DNA of 6,230 nucleotides from an uncultured Actinomycetes bacterium. Its GTDB lineage: Bacteria > Actinomycetota > Acidimicrobiia > Acidimicrobiales > Microtrichaceae. Location: positions 1-6,230 of the forward strand of contig CAIYXG010000318.1 of assembly GCA_903930035.1 (NCBI GenBank), given 5' to 3'. Below, one piece after another: positions 1-5,761 of the stretch (positions within the stretch are counted from its first letter, which is position 1; every line of letters starts with the position of its first letter). The notes under the pieces are model-generated. The model had not been told where the DNA came from and made no database searches. It worked only from the letters and a program-made list of their open reading frames with translations. The translations under genes and the position numbers were made by a program.

Positions 1-761
1 CCGGCGAACACCACCCGGTCCGCGTGGCCCAGCCGGGCGGCCTGGGCCGCGTGCGCGGACCGGGGGGGGCCGTCGCCCACCACCAGCAGGTGGGCGTCGG
101 GGACCCGGCGCCGGACCTCGGCAAAGGCGTCGACCACCGTGTCCTGGCCCTTGCGCTCGACGAGCCGCGACACGCAGACGACCAGCGGGACCCCGTCCAG
201 GCCGTGCCGCCGCCGCACCCCGCTGCCGTCCACGCCGGGGTGGAAGACCTGGGGGTCGACCGCCGGAGGCAGGAGCTGGTGGACCGGACCCGCACCGAAG
301 GCAGGCTCGAGCAGGTCCTGGCACCAGTGCGACACGTAGGTGACCGCCGACGCCCGTGACCCCACGCCGCGCAGCGGCAGTCCTCCGCCCGGCACGCGGG
401 CCGACGAGACCTCGAGGCCGTGGGTGAACGCCACGTACGGCACCCCGTGGCGGGCCCGGACGACCGGCCCCATGAGCCCGAGCGGGAACGCGGCGCCGAA
501 GACCAGGACGTCGGGACGGTGCTCCTTGGCCAGGGACAGCACCCGGGCCGTCACCAGCGGCGTCGGGAGCATCGTGGGCGTGGCGGCACGCACCACCGTG
601 TAGGGCCGCGCCGCGTCCCACTCGGCCGCACCGGTGTACGACGACGCGTAGACCACGACCTGGTCGCCGGCCGCCACCAGGCCGTCGACCAGCCGCTCGA
701 CGTAGTACTGGATGCCCCCGATCCGGGGCGGGTAGTCGTTGGTGACGACGAGCACCTTCAT
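1..761 (-). CDS. GT4 family glycosyltransferase, PimB'-like (partial, C-terminus beyond window)
   Basis: This GT-B fold retaining glycosyltransferase probably moves a sugar from a nucleotide donor onto a lipid or glycan acceptor at the inner face of the membrane. The 253 visible residues begin MKVLVVTNDYPP, followed by the glycine-rich GGIQ loop (15-18), FGAAFPLGL (88-96), a THGLEV segment with the conserved His (His114), LPPAVDPQVF (164-173) and the C-domain donor site SRLVERKG (198-205, Arg199 and Lys204). These blocks resemble, from memory, mycobacterial/corynebacterial PimB', which adds the second mannose to phosphatidylinositol mannosides. The exact acceptor is inference. The C-terminal ExxxxxxxE region lies outside the window. 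The ATG at 761-759 overlaps the stop of the upstream GH36 gene as ATGA, so translational coupling is likely. There is no signal peptide. Alternative: a generic GT4 enzyme for exopolysaccharide. The family is certain, PimB' function moderately likely. Confidence 0.9.
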   Translation of the reverse strand, partial: MKVLVVTNDYPPRIGGIQYYVERLVDGLVAAGDQVVVYASSYTGAAEWDAARPYTVVRAATPTMLPTPLVTARVLSLAKEHRPDVLVFGAAFPLGLMGPVVRARHGVPYVAFTHGLEVSSARVPGGGLPLRGVGSRASAVTYVSHWCQDLLEPAFGAGPVHQLLPPAVDPQVFHPGVDGSGVRRRHGLDGVPLVVCVSRLVERKGQDTVVDAFAEVRRRVPDAHLLVVGDGPPRSAHAAQAARLGHADRVVFA

Positions 762-2452
762 CTGCGCACGCCCCCTGTGTCCGTCACGGTCGCAGTGCCT
801 GCGACCGGGTCGCCGTCCAGCACCACGCCGGCCGCGGCGAGCCGCGTCGGCACGGCGCGGGTCAGGAGGTCCTCGCAGCGCGGGGCGTCCCCGTGCCGGG
901 CCGCCTCGTCGGACGCCCGGCCCAGCGCCAGCACCTCGGACAGCAGGTCGGCCGCCGCGCCGTCGAGGAGCGACAGGTCGTCGGAGACCACCGCCATCCC
1001 GCCCGAGACGCCCACTGCCAGGGCCCACGCCCGCACCTGCTCCTCGGTGAGCTCGGTCTCGGTGTGGCGCAGCATCAGGCAGTCGGGGTCGTTGAGCCAC
1101 AGGCGCCGGTGCTGGAAGGACCGGGCCAGCGTGCTGCGCCACGCGTTGGCGGTCGCCGGGATGGTGCCCTCGTAGCCCGGGTAGGGCCAGAGGTCGGGGC
1201 GGGCCGCCCACCACGGCGCGACGTCGGGACCGATGCGCATGCCGTCCACCACGCCGATGCAGGCGCCCTGGGGGGCGCCGCACCCGAGCAGGAAGGTGTC
1301 GTCGCCCGCGCCGCGGCGAAGGGCGTCGTAGCCGGCCCGGACCCGCTGGGCGGGGGTGAGCGAGGGGTCGTGCCAGACACCGTCGAACCCGGGCGCGTAG
1401 GTGAAGTCGAGCTTCAGGTACGTGAACCCCGTGCCCACCAGCTCGCGGGCCAGCTGCTCGAGGTGGTCCTGGACCTCGGGGTGCGAGGTGTCGAGCGCGT
1501 GCACGAACCCGCCCCAGTGGTCGTTGTGCATGGCGATGAGCGGCTCGCCGCCGGGGAACCGGGCGACCCAGTCCGGGTGGTCGCGGGCCAGCTGGGAGTC
1601 GGGGGCCACCAGGAACGGGGCCAGCCACAGTCCCGCGCGCCGGCCCCGGGCGACCACCGACGCTGCGACCGCCCCGAGGCCCGACGGGAAGGAGTCGTTG
1701 GTCCGGGTCCAGTCCCCCACGGCGGCCTGGAACCCGTCGTCGAGCTGGAGCACGTCGATCGGCCAGTCCTCGGCGCGGGCGACGTCGGCGCGGAAGGACC
1801 GCTCCGACACGTGCTCGAAGTAGTGGTACCAGGAGCACCACCCCACCCGGTAGGGCGCCGTGGTGCGGGCGCCGTTGCGGCGGCCGCACTCCGCCGCCCA
1901 GCGGTCCAGCTCGGCCACCGGGTCCGCCGTGGGTCGGACCACCACCTGGTGCAGCGCACGGGCCTCGCCCGGTGCCAGCCGCACGTCGCCCAGGAACGCC
2001 TCGACCGACAGCTCCAGGCCGGTCGGCCCGCTCCCGACGCGGAACGTGGTGTCGTGGAGGTCGCCGCCCAGGGCTCCGAGCAGCACCGCGCCGTCGTCGT
2101 CGGCCACGACCGTCACCAGCTCGGAGCGCACGGCGGTGCCCGACGCCGGACGCTGGTCGGCGTGGTGCGACATCAGGAGCAGCTCGAGCGCGCCCTCCGA
2201 CAGCGACGGGTCCTGCTCCCGGCCGGGCCATGCCGTGCCCGTGTGGCTCCACGACTGGTAGCCGTTGCGGAACATCCGGAGCTCGCCGCGGACCTCCCGC
2301 ACCGAGTGCACGACCGCCACCGAGCGGACCGTCGCCGCCCCGGCACCGGCGTTGACCACGGTCCACGAGATCCCGTGGTCGTCGACGGCGGCCTCGACCT
2401 CGACCGCGTGGTGCGACGCGTCGACGGTCGTGCGGAGGCGGACCAGCTCCAT
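758..2452 (-). CDS. GH36 family alpha-galactosidase-like glycoside hydrolase
   Basis: This 564-residue protein matches the shorter bacterial GH36 enzymes, which release terminal alpha-galactose with retention. An N-terminal beta-sandwich carries the conserved NGYQSWS block (63-69). A (beta/alpha)8 barrel starts at GWCSW (204-208), then QLDDGFQ (236-242), WLAPF (276-280), and YLKLDF (345-350), in which Asp349 is the predicted nucleophile and Lys347 a substrate ligand. DGMRIGPDVAPWW (403-415) follows, with Asp410 as predicted acid/base and Arg406 four residues before it, as I recall from Thermotoga GalA. There is no signal peptide, so it should be cytoplasmic. The frame stays open upstream to 2680, but that stretch is antisense-like, low-complexity and overlaps the dienelactone hydrolase gene. 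MELVRL at 2452, 10 bp after that gene's stop, is the sensible start. There is no clear Shine-Dalgarno, so coupling to the preceding gene is plausible. The true substrate could be another alpha-galactoside or a related sugar. Confidence 0.9.
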   Translation of the reverse strand: MELVRLRTTVDASHHAVEVEAAVDDHGISWTVVNAGAGAATVRSVAVVHSVREVRGELRMFRNGYQSWSHTGTAWPGREQDPSLSEGALELLLMSHHADQRPASGTAVRSELVTVVADDDGAVLLGALGGDLHDTTFRVGSGPTGLELSVEAFLGDVRLAPGEARALHQVVVRPTADPVAELDRWAAECGRRNGARTTAPYRVGWCSWYHYFEHVSERSFRADVARAEDWPIDVLQLDDGFQAAVGDWTRTNDSFPSGLGAVAASVVARGRRAGLWLAPFLVAPDSQLARDHPDWVARFPGGEPLIAMHNDHWGGFVHALDTSHPEVQDHLEQLARELVGTGFTYLKLDFTYAPGFDGVWHDPSLTPAQRVRAGYDALRRGAGDDTFLLGCGAPQGACIGVVDGMRIGPDVAPWWAARPDLWPYPGYEGTIPATANAWRSTLARSFQHRRLWLNDPDCLMLRHTETELTEEQVRAWALAVGVSGGMAVVSDDLSLLDGAAADLLSEVLALGRASDEAARHGDAPRCEDLLTRAVPTRLAAAGVVLDGDPVAGTATVTDTGGVRR

Positions 2453-2462
2453 GGGGACGGGC

Positions 2463-3149
2463 TCAGCCGAGCGTGCTGCGCAGGAACGACACGGTGTCGT
2501 CCCACGCCCGCTGCGCCTCGTCCGGCGAGAACACCTCTGGCCGCGCGTCGTTGAAGAACGCGTGGTCCACGCCGGGGTGGACCTCGAGCGCCACGTCCTT
2601 GCCGAGCGCCCGCAGGCGGGCCTCGAGGTCGCGGGCCATCTCGGGTCCGAAGAACCCGTCCAGCTCGGCGAAGTGGCCACGCACGGGGCAGTCCAGCGCC
2701 GACCAGTCCGGCTCCGCCGCCTCCCACGGGATCACGCCGTAGAACGGGACGCACGCGCCCACCCTGCCGGGCAGCTGGGTGGCGGCCAGGAGCGCGAGGC
2801 CGCCGCCCATGCAGAAGCCCACGACGCCGACCTTCGACGAGCTCACCGAGTCCTGGGCGAGCAGGAAGTCCACCGCGCCCGCCAGGTCCTTGCCGGCGCG
2901 GTCCAGGTTGAGCGTCATCATGAGCTTCCCGGCCTCGTCCGGCTCGGTCGTGGTGGTGCCGCCGAAGAGGTCCGGGGCCAGGGCCGAGAACCCGGCCGCG
3001 GCGAACCGGTCGACGACGTCCTTGATGTGGGGCACCAGCCCCCACCACTCCTGGATCACGACCACGCCGGGCCCGGCGCCGGTGGCGGACGGTGCGAAGT
3101 AGCCCTGCCCGGGCGCGCCGCCCACTGCGAACTCGACCATGTCACCCAT
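2463..3149 (-). CDS. Dienelactone hydrolase family protein
   Basis: This 228-residue alpha/beta hydrolase is of normal length for the DLH family, which in its type member opens dienelactone to maleylacetate in chloroaromatic breakdown. The complete cysteine triad is visible: Cys113 in GFCMGGG (111-117), Asp164 in AELDGFF (161-167) and His196 in GVDHAFF (193-199). The early VIQEWWG block (31-37) holds the conserved Glu34 that interacts with the nucleophilic Cys in characterised DLHs. APDLFGG (58-64) is also typical. There is no signal peptide, so it is cytoplasmic. Many family members act on other lactones or esters, and no aromatic-degradation genes lie nearby, so the substrate is unknown. 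ATG at 3149 is chosen; a second in-frame ATG at 3140 would remove only three residues. The gene sits 22 bp after the IF-2B-like gene and 10 bp before the GH36 gene. The open frame continues upstream to 3815 but only as a shadow of the neighbouring gene. Confidence 0.93.
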   Translation of the reverse strand: MGDMVEFAVGGAPGQGYFAPSATGAGPGVVVIQEWWGLVPHIKDVVDRFAAAGFSALAPDLFGGTTTTEPDEAGKLMMTLNLDRAGKDLAGAVDFLLAQDSVSSSKVGVVGFCMGGGLALLAATQLPGRVGACVPFYGVIPWEAAEPDWSALDCPVRGHFAELDGFFGPEMARDLEARLRALGKDVALEVHPGVDHAFFNDARPEVFSPDEAQRAWDDTVSFLRSTLG

Positions 3150-3156
3150 GGCCCGC

Positions 3157-3162
3157 AACCTA
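3157..3162 (-). promoter_or_regulatory. Possible -10 element (or weak SD) just upstream of the dienelactone hydrolase start
   Basis: The minus strand reads TAGGTT, then seven bases, then ATG at 3149. This fits the TAnnnT -10 consensus placed so that transcription would begin at or next to the A of ATG, giving a leaderless internal transcript within the cluster. There is no convincing -35. The AGGT inside it could instead be a weak Shine-Dalgarno 9-10 nt before the start, so the role is ambiguous. Confidence 0.3.
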
Positions 3163-3171
3163 GTGGGCGGC

Positions 3172-3972
3172 TCAGCCGGCGAGCCGGAACAGCTCGGGCG
3201 CCACCGGGCAGTCGGTGGCCTGCAGCCCCTCGGCCACGTCGACCACCCCGGAGGTGCCCGCCAGGCGGTCGCACCACGAGAGCGGGAGGACCTCCTCGGT
3301 CGCCGACAGCGGGTCGGCGCCCTGGGACCACCGGTCCACGAGCGCGTCGAACATCCGGGCCGGGAGCAGGCGGCCCGCGCCGCCGACCAGCCAGACGGGC
3401 GTGCCCGTCTGACGGGCCACGGCCGCCGCAGCGGCCGACCCCGCCGGCACCAGTGCCGACCCGGGGCCCACGGCCAGCGCGTCGAGCACGACCAGCTGCA
3501 CGCCGGCAACGGCCGCGGCCACCCCGCGTGCCTCGGCCACGTCCACCTGGACCCCGGCGTGGGAGAGCTCGCGCTCGAGCTCGTACCCGTCGCCGTCCAC
3601 GTCGACGGCCACGACGGCGACGTCACCACGGCGACGGAGCGCCGCGAGCCCCTGCGCCGGCCAGCCGATGACCGCCACGGCGGCCCCGTCGGGCAGCGCG
3701 CGGGCCAGGAGGCGGGCCGTGGGGTCCGACTCGACGGCCTCGACGGCGTCGCGGGCCTCCGCGAAGGGGTCGGGGGCCGTGAGCATCCGGGCACACAGCC
3801 ACCACAGCGGGGCACAGGTGAGCTGGCGGTCCACGATGCGCCGGCACGCGGCGACCAGGCCCGGCGGGTCGTCGCGGAAGGCCGCGAGCGCGGCGGCGGA
3901 CTCCCCCACCAGCAGGTCGGCGGGAGCGCCCTGGGAACGGGCCACGAACCGGAGGCGCTCGATGGGGTGCAC
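3172..3972 (-). CDS. Hypothetical protein with a divergent IF-2B/MtnA-like Rossmann domain
   Basis: I do not recognise this 266-residue protein with certainty. The N-terminal 95 residues look helical and include RRIVDRQLTCAPLWWLCARM (44-63). From about 97 on there are alternating beta strands and helices: AVAVIGWP (98-105), DVAVVAVDVDGDG (117-129), LSHAGVQVDV (136-145), VQLVVLDALAVGPGSALV (158-175) and TPVWLVGGAGR (191-201). The order of the last blocks resembles the eIF-2B alpha / methylthioribose-1-phosphate isomerase / ribose-1,5-bisphosphate isomerase fold, in which a strand ending in GAD is followed by NKIGT. Here those become LDA and VPAGS, so the catalytic signature is lost or changed. 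This is a by-eye comparison. The start is GTG at 3972: an in-frame TAG lies at 3984-3982 and the next Met is residue 63. The gene is first in the minus-strand cluster and diverges from the thioredoxin-like gene. It is a strong coding frame of unknown function. Confidence 0.82.
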   Translation of the reverse strand: MHPIERLRFVARSQGAPADLLVGESAAALAAFRDDPPGLVAACRRIVDRQLTCAPLWWLCARMLTAPDPFAEARDAVEAVESDPTARLLARALPDGAAVAVIGWPAQGLAALRRRGDVAVVAVDVDGDGYELERELSHAGVQVDVAEARGVAAAVAGVQLVVLDALAVGPGSALVPAGSAAAAAVARQTGTPVWLVGGAGRLLPARMFDALVDRWSQGADPLSATEEVLPLSWCDRLAGTSGVVDVAEGLQATDCPVAPELFRLAG

Positions 3973-3978
3973 GGGCCG

Positions 3979-3984
3979 AGCCTA
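3979..3984 (-). promoter_or_regulatory. Candidate -10 box for the minus-strand cluster
   Basis: The minus strand reads TAGGCT, six bases, then the GTG start at 3972. TAnnnT is the actinobacterial -10 pattern, and the spacing would put the transcription start at the start codon, giving a leaderless mRNA. No recognisable -35 lies 16-19 bp upstream, where the sequence is G/C-only repeat flank. The TAGG could alternatively act as a poor Shine-Dalgarno. The call is based on position and pattern only. Confidence 0.4.
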
Positions 3985-3999
3985 CGGCCCGGGGCGCAC

Positions 4000-4085
4000 C
4001 GGGCGGGGCGGCGGGCAGGGTGACGGGCGGGGCGGCGGGCAGGGTGACGGGCGGGGCGGTAGGCGGGACGGTGGGCAGGGCATCA
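4000..4085. repeat. Imperfect tandem repeat, 24-bp unit, about 3.5 copies
   Basis: Two adjacent 24-bp copies (4000-4023 and 4024-4047) are identical: cgggcggggcgg followed by cgggcagggtga. A third copy keeps the first 13 bases and then diverges (4048-4063). A fourth, degenerate copy (4064-4085) keeps cggg, a variant middle and gggcaggg. The plus strand is strongly purine/G-rich (many GGG and GGGG runs) and the minus strand C-rich. It lies wholly in the divergent intergenic region. It has no dyad symmetry or spacers, so it is not a CRISPR array or a simple operator. The G-runs could form a quadruplex on the plus strand, or the copies may be repeated binding sites. Both ideas are inference. Confidence 0.85.
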
Positions 4086-4137
4086 GGCAGGGCCCGCACC
4101 ACCGGGACAGAGTTCTCCGCAGGTCAGGACGGCGCGC

Positions 4138-4143
4138 TACCTT
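4138..4143 (+). promoter_or_regulatory. Candidate -10 box for the thioredoxin-like gene (leaderless start)
   Basis: TACCTT matches TAnnnT and is followed by seven bases and GTG at 4151, so transcription could begin at the start codon itself. Nothing resembling a Shine-Dalgarno lies within 15 nt upstream; the nearest AGG is more than 20 nt away. This supports a leaderless message and also supports 4151 as the start despite the longer open frame. A possible but poor -35 is TTCTCC at 4113-4118, with a long 19-bp spacer. Confidence 0.45.
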
Positions 4144-4150
4144 TCCCGCC

Positions 4151-4636
4151 GTGGCAACTGTCTCTGCGGACCTCACCCTCCACCCGCTCGGCGGCGAGCC
4201 CCGGACGGCGGCCGAGCAGGTCAACCTGTTCCAGCTCGTGGTGGTGGCGATCGACCCCTACACGAACGAGAGCGCCTGGCTGCTCGAGACGGCCGGGCGG
4301 CTCCTGACCGAGTTCTCCGGCGCCGACTGCCGCGTGGCCTTCCTGGTCACCGCCCCCGAGGAGGACGCCCGCACGTTCCTCGGCCCGTGGGCCGACCGGG
4401 TCATGGTGTTCTGCGACCCCGAGCGCACGGCGGTGGAGGCGCTCGGGATCGAGCAGATCCCGTCGCTGGTCCACGTGGGCCACGACCTCACGGTCGTCGG
4501 CGCTGCGCAGGGCTGGGACCCGGACACCTGGCGCCCGGTGCTCGACAACCTCTCGGCGATGATGTCCTGGAGCCGGCCGGCGCTGCCCCGCCCCGGCGAC
4601 CCCGGCGCGTTCGCCGGATCGCCGGCCAAGGGCTGA
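4151..4636 (+). CDS. Small thioredoxin-fold-like protein lacking a CxxC motif
   Basis: This 161-residue cytoplasmic protein of unknown function looks like a thioredoxin-fold domain. It has a first strand LFQLVVVAID (26-35), a helix SAWLLETAGRLLTEF (41-55), a second strand CRVAFLVTA (60-68), VMVFCD (84-89), then ALGIEQIPSLVHV (97-109), where IPS resembles the cis-proline loop of thioredoxins, followed by a strand and a last helix near 127-139. Where the CxxC active site should be it reads DPYTNESAW, so disulfide redox activity is not expected. The only cysteines are Cys60 and Cys88. The last 20 residues are Pro/Gly/Ala-rich and probably disordered. GTG at 4151 is chosen because the fold begins soon after it and a -10-like box lies just upstream. 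The frame is open further upstream (to 3668), but only through repeats and the antisense of the neighbouring gene. It is divergent from the IF-2B-like gene and convergent with the lipoprotein gene. The fold is inferred by eye. Confidence 0.8.
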   Translation: MATVSADLTLHPLGGEPRTAAEQVNLFQLVVVAIDPYTNESAWLLETAGRLLTEFSGADCRVAFLVTAPEEDARTFLGPWADRVMVFCDPERTAVEALGIEQIPSLVHVGHDLTVVGAAQGWDPDTWRPVLDNLSAMMSWSRPALPRPGDPGAFAGSPAKG

Positions 4637-4652
4637 GCCTCCCGGGCGACGC

Positions 4653-4675
4653 CGGCACGGCCCACGGGCCGGCCG
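4653..4675. terminator. GC-rich hairpin between convergent genes, possible bidirectional terminator
   Basis: In the 42-bp gap between two convergent stop codons, cggc-a-cggcc and ggccggccg can pair as a 9-bp all-G/C stem with one bulged A (4657) and a CACG tetraloop (4663-4666). There is no T-tract on either side, so it is not a classical intrinsic terminator, but stem-only terminators are common in high-GC actinobacteria. Random pairing is easy at this base composition, so support is modest. Confidence 0.4.
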
Positions 4676-4678
4676 CCG

Positions 4679-5761
4679 CTAGTCCGCCGCGGAGGTCCGC
4701 CGGGGGTGGGCCTCGAAGAACCGCCAGGCCAGGTCGGTCGCGTCGACGGCCATGGTGGTGCGGCCCACCACGTCGTCGCCCAGGTTCGCGGCGAACTCGC
4801 TGCCCGGCCACGAGTGGCCGCCGCCCGCCACGACGTAGAGCTGCACGGCCGCGGCGCACCCGGGCCACTGCATGAGCTCGACGTCGGAGCCGACCTTGTT
4901 GGTCGTGGGCGCGGCACCCGCCGTGCACCGGTTGCGCCCGGCCCACGCCTGCGCGGCGTCGGGGACCGACATGTTGCGGCCGGCCGTGTCGGCCATCGCC
5001 GGGTCGACGCCGAGCGACCGCACCCCGTCCCCGAAGCCGCCCTCGTAGCGCACGTAGTCGTCGTCGGTCCCGTGCATGGCCATCACCGGCACGGGCGGGC
5101 CGTCGGGGCAGCCGTCGGGGAACTGGAGGCCGGCCACCATGACGGCGGCGGCGAACACGTCGGCGCGCTCGCACGCCAGGAGGGACGTCATGAAGGCGCC
5201 GTTGGACATCCCGCCGACGTAGACCCGGTTCAGGTCCACGCAGTCGGTCGCGGCGACCTGGTCCACCAGCGCCGTCAGGTACCCGACGTCGTCGGGGGCG
5301 GGACGGCCGAAGGAGTTCCAGAAGGGCACGTCCCCGCTGCCATGGGGGACCAGCGTCAGGAACCCCTTGGCGCGCCCGAGGTCCTCCATCTTCGTGAACT
5401 GCAGGTGCACGTCCGCACCCTCGGAGTAGCCGTGGAGGTCCATGACGAGCGGCAGGGGGCGCTGGCCGTCGGCCTGGGGCGGGACGGACAGGTAGGCCCA
5501 CCGGCCGCCCTCGGACCGGGCGGTCAGGACCTTGGTGCGGCCTGCGGTGGCGGTGGTCACCGGCACCGTGGCCGCAGGCGTCCCGCAGCCGGGGCTCGGG
5601 GCGGCCCGCACGAGCGCGGCCGGCACGGTGGTGGAGGACCGCGGCGGGGCCGACGCGCCGTCCTCCGCGGCGCAGCCCGCCGCCACGAGCAGCAGGGCGA
5701 GGGCGACCACGGCCACCGGGGGCACCCGGCGACCGGCCCGCTCAGCGCGCCAGCCAGCCAC
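4679..5761 (-). CDS. Secreted lipoprotein esterase, PHB depolymerase/LpqC/CE1 family
   Basis: This 360-residue exported alpha/beta hydrolase belongs to the polyhydroxybutyrate depolymerase / feruloyl esterase-like group (mycobacterial LpqC is the familiar relative). It has a basic N-region (RAERAGRR), a hydrophobic core (16-26) and the lipobox VAAGC, so Cys30 should be lipidated and the enzyme anchored outside the membrane. A Ser/Thr/Pro/Ala linker (31-57) follows. Catalytic features are the oxyanion block DLHGYSEG (108-115), nucleophile Ser186 in GGMSNGA (183-189), Asp234 in HGTDDDYV (230-237) and His316 in GGGHSWPG (313-320). Six further cysteines (59, 174, 197, 218, 279, 302) could make three disulfides, fitting an exported enzyme. 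The GTG at 5761 overlaps the SDR gene by 20 bp. It is chosen because it gives a complete signal peptide, though in-frame GTGs lie at residues 13, 16 and 18. The substrate (polyester, feruloyl or acetyl ester) cannot be read from sequence. Confidence 0.9.
   Translation of the reverse strand: MAGWRAERAGRRVPPVAVVALALLLVAAGCAAEDGASAPPRSSTTVPAALVRAAPSPGCGTPAATVPVTTATAGRTKVLTARSEGGRWAYLSVPPQADGQRPLPLVMDLHGYSEGADVHLQFTKMEDLGRAKGFLTLVPHGSGDVPFWNSFGRPAPDDVGYLTALVDQVAATDCVDLNRVYVGGMSNGAFMTSLLACERADVFAAAVMVAGLQFPDGCPDGPPVPVMAMHGTDDDYVRYEGGFGDGVRSLGVDPAMADTAGRNMSVPDAAQAWAGRNRCTAGAAPTTNKVGSDVELMQWPGCAAAVQLYVVAGGGHSWPGSEFAANLGDDVVGRTTMAVDATDLAWRFFEAHPRRTSAAD

Larger units (their letters stand above)
3973..4150. 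other. Divergent intergenic region between the IF-2B-like and thioredoxin-like genes
   Basis: This 178-bp stretch separates two divergent GTG starts and must contain the promoters of both the minus-strand cluster and the plus-strand gene if neither is read from outside. It holds a G/C-rich tandem repeat (about 4000-4085) and a TAnnnT box close to each start codon. Both strands have open frames through it: the plus frame of the downstream gene is open back to 3668, and another minus frame is Pro-rich. These come from the strand-biased, stop-poor repeat and show no family signature. The remainder (about 4086-4137) shows nothing further that I can name. Confidence 0.75.

Noticed and set aside
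893..2554. A 553-codon plus-strand open frame across the GH36 gene
   Set aside because: It is rich in Arg/Gly/Pro/His/Val with no domain signature, and lies antisense to a gene with clear GH36 motifs. In such GC-rich DNA the antisense frames are stop-poor.
2453..2680. N-terminal extension of the GH36 frame by 76 residues
   Set aside because: The extension is Ser/Arg/Thr-rich shadow sequence overlapping the end of the dienelactone hydrolase gene. The family's N-terminal sandwich starts normally at the ATG at 2452.
3150..3815. N-terminal extension of the dienelactone hydrolase frame by about 222 residues, suggesting a fusion
   Set aside because: The extra residues are Arg/Pro/Ser-rich and read through the IF-2B-like gene in another frame. 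The family domain is complete from 3149.
2265..4023. Long plus-strand open frames opposite the dienelactone hydrolase and IF-2B-like genes (2265-3671 and 3139-4023)
   Set aside because: They are low-complexity Pro/Arg/Ala-rich translations antisense to well-supported genes, with no recognisable family.
4000..4085. Tandem repeat as a CRISPR array or coding repeat
   Set aside because: The copies are directly adjacent without spacers and too few for an array. Neither translated frame has a matching family.
3668..4150. Upstream extension of the thioredoxin-like frame through the repeat
   Set aside because: It would encode Gly/Arg repeats and the antisense of the neighbouring gene. The GTG at 4151, with a -10-like box just before it, is better supported.
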